Source: Cellvibrionales bacterium (lineage in GTDB: Bacteria > Pseudomonadota > Gammaproteobacteria > Pseudomonadales > UBA7434). From it: 11,482 bases of DNA. The notes beneath the pieces were generated by a model. The model was not told the origin of the DNA. It ran no database searches and worked only from the letters and a program-made list of their open reading frames with translations. Location of the stretch: NCBI GenBank assembly GCA_003492055.1, contig DMZE01000107.1, forward strand, positions 1 to 11,482, read 5' to 3'. Positions 6,950-11,482 of the stretch are shown here, piece by piece. The translations under genes were made by a program, and so were the position numbers. Numbering within the stretch: the stretch's first letter is position 1; each line of letters begins with the position of its first letter.

Positions 6950-8290
6950 ATGGCAAAGCCCGGATTATCTCCCAACGCACAATCAGGCCTTAGCGAGCTT
7001 TGGGCTCGTTTACGCTTTGTATTGTTGGCGATCATCATTTACCGGATTGGAACACATATACCCGTTCCAGGCATTAACCCAGATCGTTTAGCTGATATGT
7101 TCAACCAGAATGAAGGCACTATTCTGGATATGTTTAATATGTTTTCTGGTGGTGCACTAGAACGCATGAGTATATTGGCATTGGGTATCATGCCTTATAT
7201 TTCCGCCTCAATTATTATGCAGCTTATGGGTTCGGTCAGTGACCATCTCAGTCAGCTCAAGAAAGAAGGTGAGTCGGGCCGACGTAAGATTACGCAATAT
7301 ACGCGTTATCTCACCGTTGCTTTAGCATTGGTTCAAGCGGCAGGTATGTCAGCAGGACTTGCTAACCAAGGCCTTTCTTATGTCGCCGGTATGGGTTTTT
7401 ACTTACCAGCAGTTATCTCTTTAGTTACCGGCGCCGTCTTTATGATGTGGCTTGGTGAGCAAGTGACAGAGCGCGGTATTGGTAACGGAATTAGTTTGTT
7501 GATTTTCGCTGGTATTGTCGCAGGTTTACCTGCAGCGATATTCCAGTCACTTGAGCAGGCACGACAAGGTGAAATGAACTTGTTATTGCTTCTTGGTGTG
7601 TTGTTCTTAGCAATAGCTTTGATTTTCTTCATTGTTCGTATCGAACGCGGCCAACGAAGAATCACAGTTAATTACGCCAAGCGTCAACAAGGTCGTAAAG
7701 TATTTGCAGCGCAAACCAGTCATTTACCGCTTAAGGTTAATATGGCCGGTGTTATTCCAGCAATTTTTGCTTCGAGCATATTGTTGTTTCCTGCGTCGAT
7801 TGCCCAGTGGTTTGGTCAGTCATCAACGGGTGCAGGTGGCGAGTGGTTACAAGAGTTAGCGCTCTATATAAGCCCGGGCCAACCGCTTAACGTATTATTA
7901 TTTACTGCGTTTATTATTTTCTTCTGCTTCTTTTATACAGCGTTAATGTTTAACCCTGATGAAGTCGCCGATAACTTGAAGCGTTCAGGCGCGTTTATCC
8001 CAGGAATTCGTCCGGGTAAGCAATCTGCAGAATATATTGATGGCGTATTAACGCGTCTAACAATGTTTGGTTCACTGTATATGGCGGGTATATGTTTAAT
8101 GCCCCAGTTCTTACAAGTGTTTGCGAATGTACCTTTCTATTTAGGTGGTACTTCCTTGCTAATCGTTGTGGTCGTTGTGATGGACTTTATGTCACAGGTA
8201 CAGTCTCACTTAATGTCGAATCAATATGATTCGGTAATGAAAAAAGCTAATTTAAAGAATTTTGGTGGCAGCGGTTTAAGCCCCAAATAG
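6950..8290 (+). CDS. secY: Protein translocase subunit SecY
   Basis: SecY is the channel-forming core of the SecYEG translocon in the inner membrane. The 446-residue product (E. coli 443) has ten recognisable membrane segments at about 22-40, 73-93, 119-136, 150-169, 180-198, 210-230, 264-284, 313-333, 370-390 and 400-416. Hallmarks are TM1 with [14 protein letters not shown], the plug and TM2 region around [52 protein letters not shown] (cytosolic loop 4) and the SecA/ribosome-contacting loop 5, [23 protein letters not shown] (334-356, key part [15 protein letters not shown]). The ribosome binding site is weak (TTAAGAAAC). It is the only non-ribosomal gene in the spc cluster. Confidence 0.99.
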   Translation: MAKPGLSPNAQSGLSELWARLRFVLLAIIIYRIGTHIPVPGINPDRLADMFNQNEGTILDMFNMFSGGALERMSILALGIMPYISASIIMQLMGSVSDHLSQLKKEGESGRRKITQYTRYLTVALALVQAAGMSAGLANQGLSYVAGMGFYLPAVISLVTGAVFMMWLGEQVTERGIGNGISLLIFAGIVAGLPAAIFQSLEQARQGEMNLLLLLGVLFLAIALIFFIVRIERGQRRITVNYAKRQQGRKVFAAQTSHLPLKVNMAGVIPAIFASSILLFPASIAQWFGQSSTGAGGEWLQELALYISPGQPLNVLLFTAFIIFFCFFYTALMFNPDEVADNLKRSGAFIPGIRPGKQSAEYIDGVLTRLTMFGSLYMAGICLMPQFLQVFANVPFYLGGTSLLIVVVVVMDFMSQVQSHLMSNQYDSVMKKANLKNFGGSGLSPK

Positions 8291-8301
8291 TTGTGGCAGC
8301 T

Positions 8302-8316
8302 AGACGTGTATCGTCT
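8302..8316 (+). repeat. Short hairpin between secY and rpmJ
   Basis: AGACG (8302-8306), loop TGTAT, CGTCT (8312-8316) form a five-pair stem. It lies 11 bases after secY and before the rpmJ ribosome binding site TTGGAG (8329-8334). It is too short and lacks a T-run, so it is not a terminator. No function is evident. Confidence 0.3.
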
Positions 8317-8340
8317 GACTAAGCCAAATTGGAGATTGTT

Positions 8341-8457
8341 ATGAAAGTACGTGCCTCGGTTAAGAAGATTTGCCGTAACTGTAAAATTGTTCGTCGCAAT
8401 GGCGCGGTTCGAGTAATTTGTAGTGCAGAACCACGTCATAAGCAGCGTCAAGGTTAA
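8341..8457 (+). CDS. rpmJ: 50S ribosomal protein L36 (zinc-binding form)
   Basis: L36 is the smallest large-subunit protein and stabilises 23S rRNA near the base of the stalk. The 38-codon reading frame starts [19 protein letters not shown] and ends HKQRQG, the normal length for this family (37-38). Four zinc ligands are present: Cys11, Cys14, Cys27 and His33, so this is the zinc-dependent C-plus paralogue rather than the zinc-free form induced under zinc starvation. The start has TTGGAG at 8329-8334. It is the last gene of the spc cluster. No intrinsic terminator follows directly; the alpha promoter candidate begins about 30 bases downstream. Confidence 0.97.
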   Translation: MKVRASVKKICRNCKIVRRNGAVRVICSAEPRHKQRQG

Positions 8458-8485
8458 TTGATACTGTTTATTGCTCGAACTGTGA

Positions 8486-8514
8486 TTGATTTTTTGTCGT
8501 GTGGGGGGTATCCT
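8486..8514 (+). promoter_or_regulatory. Candidate sigma-70 promoter of the alpha cluster
   Basis: TTGATT (8486-8491) and TATCCT (8509-8514) are separated by exactly 17 bases, each matching the sigma-70 consensus at four of six positions. The bases after the -10 box, ACCGCGCC, form a GC-rich discriminator of the kind found at growth-rate and ppGpp-controlled ribosomal promoters. Transcription would start near 8520-8522, giving a leader of about 270 bases before rpsM. The location between rpmJ and rpsM is where E. coli has its alpha promoter. Start mapping has not been done. Confidence 0.55.
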
Positions 8515-8698
8515 ACCGCGCCTTTTTTGCAGTGTTGAGTGTAACGAGATAATTAAGGGGTGGATTAGGTGTATTTGATGCTTAATTCATTGATATTGTT
8601 AGCTTTTTTGTTTTTTTAGTTTGTGTTGTAGAGGTTTGAAAGCTTCTATTTATAAGCCCGAATTTATCAGTCGATGATAAAAGGGGTAAAACACAAGC

Positions 8699-8780
8699 CA
8701 ATTAGTCGTTAAGTGGCCCATTAAAAGGGTGGTTTGAACGACTAATTGTTTAAATACTGTTTAAACACTATAGCCCATTT
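8699..8780 (+). promoter_or_regulatory. Probable S4-responsive pseudoknot before rpsM
   Basis: CAATTAGTCGTT (8699-8710) and AACGACTAATTG (8737-8748) form a perfect 12-pair stem. Its 26-base loop contains AAAAGGGT (8723-8730). That segment can pair with GCCCATTTT in the stretch 8773-8781, directly beside the rpsM ribosome binding site, giving eight pairs with one bulged A and one G-U. This is an H-type pseudoknot geometry. In E. coli and relatives S4 represses the alpha operon by trapping a pseudoknot at the rpsM start. The fold is seen in the sequence; S4 binding is inferred from position. Confidence 0.5.
8748..8769 (+). repeat. Tandem direct repeat of 11 bases
   Basis: GTTTAAATACT (8748-8758) is followed immediately by GTTTAAACACT (8759-8769), differing at one position. 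The copies lie in the connector between the two parts of the proposed rpsM pseudoknot. They may simply be a small duplication in the linker; the second copy contains the palindrome GTTTAAAC. Confidence 0.6.
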
Positions 8781-8793
8781 TTGGAGAGTTTTA

Positions 8794-9150
8794 ATGGCCC
8801 GTATTGCCGGAGTCAACATTCCTGATCATAAGCACACAGTGATCGCACTGACCTATATTTATGGCGTTGGTAGAACTTCCGCTCAAAATCTGTGTAAGGC
8901 CGTAGGTGTTAATCCTGCTGTCAAAATCAGTGCGTTGACAGAAGCTGAGGTCGATAATCTTCGAACTGAAGTTGCGAAATTATCTGTAGAAGGCGATTTG
9001 CGTCGTGAAGTATCAATGAATATTAAGCGTTTGCTTGATTTGGGTTGTTACCGCGGTCTTCGTCATCGTAGAAGCTTGCCATTACGTGGTCAGCGAACAA
9101 AAACTAATGCGCGTACTCGTAAAGGTCCGCGAAAACCAATCCGTAAGTAA
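8794..9150 (+). CDS. rpsM: 30S ribosomal protein S13
   Basis: S13 sits at the top of the small-subunit head, contacts P-site tRNA through its C-terminal tail and forms bridges to L5. The frame is open to a TTG at 8746. The true start is the ATG at 8794, which gives the canonical [13 protein letters not shown], has TTGGAGAG at 8781-8788, and yields 118 residues, exactly as in E. coli. The helix-two-turn-helix region includes [12 protein letters not shown] at about residues 22-33. The C-terminal signature [20 protein letters not shown] lies at 88-107, followed by the basic tail [11 protein letters not shown]. It is the first gene of the alpha cluster and the expected target of S4 repression. 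Confidence 0.98.
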   Translation: MARIAGVNIPDHKHTVIALTYIYGVGRTSAQNLCKAVGVNPAVKISALTEAEVDNLRTEVAKLSVEGDLRREVSMNIKRLLDLGCYRGLRHRRSLPLRGQRTKTNARTRKGPRKPIRK

Positions 9151-9202
9151 GATTGGTTTATTAAACATATTCTCTTAGCGAAATACGCAGGAAGTTAGAC
9201 AA

Positions 9203-9595
9203 ATGGCAAAACCGGGTTCTCAAGGCACGCGTAAAAAGATCAAAAAAACCGTTGCTGATGGTATCGCGCATATCCATGCGTCATTTAATAATACGATCAT
9301 TACGATTACTGATCGTCAAGGTAATGCTCTTTCATGGGCAACCGCTGGCGGTTCTGGTTTTCGTGGTTCTCGAAAAAGTACGCCTTTTGCTGCGCAGGTA
9401 GCTTCTGAGCGGGCGGGTAATGCTGCTAAAGAATATGGCTTGCAAAACCTTGATGTTGAAGTAAAAGGACCTGGTCCAGGTCGTGAGTCAGCTGTGCGTG
9501 CATTGCATAGCTGCGGTTACAATATCAATAGTATTACTGACGTTACGCCAATTCCACATAATGGCTGTCGTCCACCGAAGAAACGTAGAGTTTAA
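9203..9595 (+). CDS. rpsK: 30S ribosomal protein S11
   Basis: S11 forms part of the small-subunit platform and contacts mRNA in the E site with S7. The product is 130 residues (E. coli 129). The centre contains [20 protein letters not shown] (about residues 18-37) and [20 protein letters not shown]. The C-terminal signature runs from about 87 to the end, with [14 protein letters not shown] and [18 protein letters not shown]. The start has AGGAAG at 9189-9194. It follows rpsM by 52 bases. Eight bases after its stop an intrinsic terminator begins, so S11 may be made from a shorter rpsM-rpsK message as well as from the full transcript. Confidence 0.98.
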   Translation: MAKPGSQGTRKKIKKTVADGIAHIHASFNNTIITITDRQGNALSWATAGGSGFRGSRKSTPFAAQVASERAGNAAKEYGLQNLDVEVKGPGPGRESAVRALHSCGYNINSITDVTPIPHNGCRPPKKRRV

Positions 9596-9602
9596 ACAGA
9601 TT

Positions 9603-9634
9603 AAAAAATTGCTGATGTGTTCAGCAGTTTTTTT
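9603..9634 (+). terminator. Intrinsic terminator between rpsK and rpsD
   Basis: TGCTGA (9610-9615), loop TGTGT, TCAGCA (9621-9626) form a perfect stem followed by G and seven T (9628-9634). Six A (9603-9608) lie upstream, so the stem can extend through a T-G pair and six A-T pairs, and the element could also work on the opposite strand. This is the standard form of a Rho-independent terminator, placed inside what is normally one operon. It probably terminates partially, separating rpsM-rpsK from rpsD-rpoA. Confidence 0.8.
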
Positions 9635-9677
9635 ATTACGAATTTAATAGAATCAGTAGCACGCAGGATCATACATT

Positions 9678-10298
9678 ATGGCTCGATATTTAGGCCCAAC
9701 CTGTAAATTAGCCCGTCGTGAAGGTACCGACCTCTTCTTGAAGAGTGGTGTTCGTTCATTAGACAGTAAATGTAAGCCCGAAGCTGTGCCAGGTGTGCAC
9801 GGTGCTCGTCGCGGTCGTTTATCTGATTACGGTGTTCAGTTACGCGAAAAGCAAAAAGTTAGACGTCTTTACGGTGTGCTAGAAAAGCAATTCCGTAATT
9901 ATTATAAGAAATCGGCTAACCAAAAAGGTGCAACTGGCGAGAACTTACTTCAGATGCTTGAAGGTCGCTTGGATAACGTTGTTTACCGTATCGGTTTTGG
10001 TTCGACGCGTGCTGAATCTCGTCAGTTAGTGTCTCACGGTTCAATTCTTGTTAACGATAAAGTGGTTAACATTGCTTCATACCAAGTTCAAGTCGGTGAT
10101 GTTGTATCGGTTCGTGAGCGAGCTAAGAAGCAATTGCGTATCTCTGCGGCTATGTCGTTGGCGGCGCAGCGTGGTCACGTTGATTGGATTGATATCAACG
10201 AAAGTAGTTTTTCAGGGACTTACAAATCAGCGCCAGAGCGTGCAGATTTGCCCTCAGAGATCAATGAGAGCTTGATAGTCGAATTGTACTCTAAGTAA
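9678..10298 (+). CDS. rpsD: 30S ribosomal protein S4
   Basis: S4 is a primary binder of the 16S rRNA 5' domain and a fidelity protein at the mRNA entry, and in E. coli it represses the alpha operon. The 206-residue length equals that of E. coli. It starts [20 protein letters not shown], carries [20 protein letters not shown] and the S4 RNA-binding domain at about residues 96-156, with [28 protein letters not shown] (key parts [11 protein letters not shown] and [12 protein letters not shown]), and ends [11 protein letters not shown]. Cys9 and a later Cys do not form the four-cysteine zinc site of other S4 types. AGGAT at 9665-9669 is the ribosome binding site. A terminator lies 43 bases upstream of the start. 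Confidence 0.98.
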   Translation: MARYLGPTCKLARREGTDLFLKSGVRSLDSKCKPEAVPGVHGARRGRLSDYGVQLREKQKVRRLYGVLEKQFRNYYKKSANQKGATGENLLQMLEGRLDNVVYRIGFGSTRAESRQLVSHGSILVNDKVVNIASYQVQVGDVVSVRERAKKQLRISAAMSLAAQRGHVDWIDINESSFSGTYKSAPERADLPSEINESLIVELYSK

Positions 10299-10301
10299 TA
10301 A

Positions 10302-10344
10302 GCGTGGTTTCTATGTGGGTTGCCGTTATTTGCGCATACCACGC
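10302..10344 (+). repeat. Inverted repeat just after rpsD
   Basis: GCGTGGT (10302-10308) is complementary to ACCACGC (10338-10344), with a loop of 29 bases. Within it TATG (10312-10315) can pair with CATA (10335-10338) if the outer stem is reduced to six pairs. No T-run follows. It may be a 3'-end stabilising or Rho-terminated structure for the rpsD message. Confidence 0.4.
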
Positions 10345-10411
10345 CCAGCTTTTGGCTTAATCGTTTGTTTAGGAACTCAGAGTCCTATTATTTAGTTCTC
10401 TGCTGCAGTAC

Positions 10412-10440
10412 TTGAAAATGAGCGTTTAAACAAAAATAAC
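10412..10440 (+). promoter_or_regulatory. Weak candidate promoter for rpoA
   Basis: TTGAAA (10412-10417, five of six consensus bases) and AATAAC (10435-10440, four of six) are 17 bases apart. The -10 lacks its first and last T, which are important, so this is weak. The long gap and the terminator-like hairpins upstream make a separate rpoA promoter plausible. A transcript starting near 10447 would begin almost at the base of the strong hairpin that follows. Confidence 0.25.
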
Positions 10441-10448
10441 GGGTAAAG

Positions 10449-10479
10449 AAATGGGTTAGAGGTTTCCTCACCCATTTTA
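10449..10479 (+). terminator. Strong hairpin between rpsD and rpoA, possible terminator or mRNA 5' stem
   Basis: AAATGGGT (10449-10456) pairs with ACCCATTT (10470-10477), and inside, GAGG (10459-10462) pairs with CCTC (10466-10469) across a TTT loop, with TA bulged on the left. This gives 12 pairs. The A-rich left flank and TTTTAT on the right resemble an intrinsic terminator, but most of the T residues are used in the stem. It lies 50 bases before rpoA, so it must be leaky, be an attenuator, or serve as a protecting 5' stem-loop. Confidence 0.5.
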
Positions 10480-10527
10480 TGTAGAAACACAGTCCAGAAA
10501 TCAGTTTATCAAATTACAGGTAACGAT

Positions 10528-11482
10528 ATGCTAAGTGCAGGCAGCGATTTTCTAACACCACGTCTTATCGATGTTGTAGAGCTCAGCGAAACGCGAGCAA
10601 AAATTACGTTGGAACCGCTGGAGCGCGGTTTTGGTCATACGCTAGGGAATGCTTTACGTCGAATTCTTTTATCTTCTATGCCAGGCTCAGCCATCAGTGA
10701 TGTTGAAATTGATGGTGTGTTACATGAGTACAGTGCTATCGAAGGTGTTCAAGAAGACGTAATCGAAATATTGCTTAACCTTAAAGGTGTTTCTGTGATC
10801 ATGAATGATCGCGATTCAACTGTTCTTACTTTGAATAAAAAAGGTCCTGGTGTTGTAACGGCACGCGATATTCAACTTGACCATGAAATTGAAATTAAAA
10901 ATCCTGATCATGTTATTGCTCACTTAAATGGTACTGGTGAGTTGTCAATGAAACTGACAGTAACATCGGGTCGTGGATATCAGCCAGTCGATTCTCGTGA
11001 AACTGACGATGATGAATCAAAAGCGATTGGCCGTTTACAGTTAGATGCTTCTTACAGCCCAGTACGTCGTGTTTCTTACGTCGTTGATAGTGCGCGTGTT
11101 GAGCAGCGAACTGACCTTGATAAATTGATTATTGATTTAGAAACTAACGGTACTTTAGATTCTGAAGAAGCTATCCGTCGTGCGGCAACTATCTTGCAGC
11201 AGCAGCTTGCAGTATTTGTTGACCTTGAAGGCGAAAAAGAACTTGAGCCAGCTCAACAAGAAGAAGAGATTGATCCTATCTTGTTGCGTCCAGTTGATGA
11301 TTTAGAATTAACTGTACGTTCGGCAAACTGCTTAAAAGCAGAGAATATTTATTACATTGGTGACCTCATTCAACGCACAGAAGTTGAATTACTAAAGACT
11401 CCGAACTTAGGTAAGAAGTCACTAACTGAAATTAAAGACGTATTGGGTTCGCATGGTCTATCGTTAGGTATGCGCCTAGAGA
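10528..11482 (+). CDS. rpoA: DNA-directed RNA polymerase subunit alpha (3' partial)
   Basis: RpoA dimerises to nucleate RNA polymerase assembly and contacts UP elements and activators through its C-terminal domain. The window holds 318 codons; the family is about 329, so only about 10-20 codons are missing. The N-terminal domain (about 1-235) has the assembly motif [20 protein letters not shown] at residues 31-50, including Arg45. The linker contains an acidic QQEEEIDP stretch. The C-terminal domain starts near 249 with [20 protein letters not shown]; Arg264 corresponds to E. coli Arg265, the key DNA-binding residue, and [11 protein letters not shown] is intact. The ATG at 10528 is preceded by ACAGGTAA (10516-10523). 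The wording [19 protein letters not shown] resembles Pseudomonas-type alpha. Confidence 0.98.
   Translation, partial: MLSAGSDFLTPRLIDVVELSETRAKITLEPLERGFGHTLGNALRRILLSSMPGSAISDVEIDGVLHEYSAIEGVQEDVIEILLNLKGVSVIMNDRDSTVLTLNKKGPGVVTARDIQLDHEIEIKNPDHVIAHLNGTGELSMKLTVTSGRGYQPVDSRETDDDESKAIGRLQLDASYSPVRRVSYVVDSARVEQRTDLDKLIIDLETNGTLDSEEAIRRAATILQQQLAVFVDLEGEKELEPAQQEEEIDPILLRPVDDLELTVRSANCLKAENIYYIGDLIQRTEVELLKTPNLGKKSLTEIKDVLGSHGLSLGMRLE

Larger units (their letters stand above)
8521..8793 (+). promoter_or_regulatory. Long structured leader of the alpha cluster
   Basis: This stretch has no ordinary gene. Reading downstream, it contains a possible 13-codon hydrophobic reading frame at 8578-8619 preceded by TAGGTG (8566-8571), and a T-rich run (six T, G, seven T; 8604-8617). 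It then has a hairpin TAGAGGTT/AGCTTCTA (8629-8648), a hairpin with stem TTTATCA/TGATAAA (8663-8681) flanked by CCC (8657-8659) and GGG (8683-8685), and the large hairpin with a possible pseudoknot at 8699-8780. The rpsM ribosome binding site TTGGAGAG (8781-8788) follows. The density of inverted repeats suggests that leader RNA folding controls the cluster; details are inference. Confidence 0.5.

Noticed and set aside
8746..8793. N-terminal extension of S13 from TTG 8746
   Set aside because: It runs through the leader hairpin; the ATG at 8794 gives the canonical MARIAG start with a strong ribosome binding site.
9648..9653. TAGAAT as a -10 box for a separate rpsD promoter after the terminator
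   Set aside because: The hexamer is good, but no acceptable -35 box is found 16-18 bases upstream; that region is the terminator T-run. Kept only as a possibility.
10313..10360. 15-codon frame MWVAVICAYHAQLLA after rpsD
   Set aside because: No ribosome binding site, overlaps an inverted repeat and is short enough to occur by chance.

Overview
This window is the distal part of the S10 ribosomal-protein cluster, the whole spc cluster and nearly all of the alpha cluster of a bacterium. All genes lie on the + strand. The order is rplB (3' end), rpsS, rplV, rpsC, rplP, rpmC, rpsQ | rplN, rplX, rplE, rpsN, rpsH, rplF, rplR, rpsE, rpmD, rplO, secY, rpmJ | rpsM, rpsK, rpsD, rpoA (cut by the window end). 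The first bar marks the usual S10/spc boundary and the second the spc/alpha boundary.

The organism is most likely a gammaproteobacterium of the broad Pseudomonas/Oceanospirillum/Cellvibrio kind with a moderately AT-rich genome. The evidence is secY-rpmJ-rpsM with no adk, map or infA between secY and rpsM, the long zinc-free S14, and an RpoA that reads like that of Pseudomonas relatives. This is a placement from recalled family sequences, not a search. All proteins have about the usual family length and none is frameshifted. There are no tRNAs, mobile elements or CRISPR arrays.

The first junctions (rplB to rpsQ) are tight, 0-24 bases, with a one-base stop/start overlap at rplP/rpmC and another later at rpmD/rplO. 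From rpsQ onward most junctions widen to 45-100 bases and many hold a small inverted repeat: rplX/rplE, rpsH/rplF, rplF/rplR, rpsE/rpmD, rplO/secY and secY/rpmJ. The 336 bases between rpmJ and rpsM carry a good alpha promoter candidate (about 8486-8514). A leader of roughly 270 bases follows, with a T-rich tract, a possible hydrophobic leader peptide, and a set of hairpins ending in a pseudoknot-like fold beside the rpsM ribosome binding site, where S4 would be expected to act. A textbook intrinsic terminator sits between rpsK and rpsD, and a second strong hairpin lies in the unusually long 229-base rpsD-rpoA gap. The alpha cluster here may therefore be several partly independent expression units.

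Functionally the genes build both ribosomal subunits (L2, L22, L16, L29, L14, L24, L5, L6, L18, L30, L15, L36; S19, S3, S17, S14, S8, S5, S13, S11, S4), the SecY translocon channel and the RNA polymerase alpha subunit. I see no new protein system; the unusual content is the non-coding regulatory architecture.
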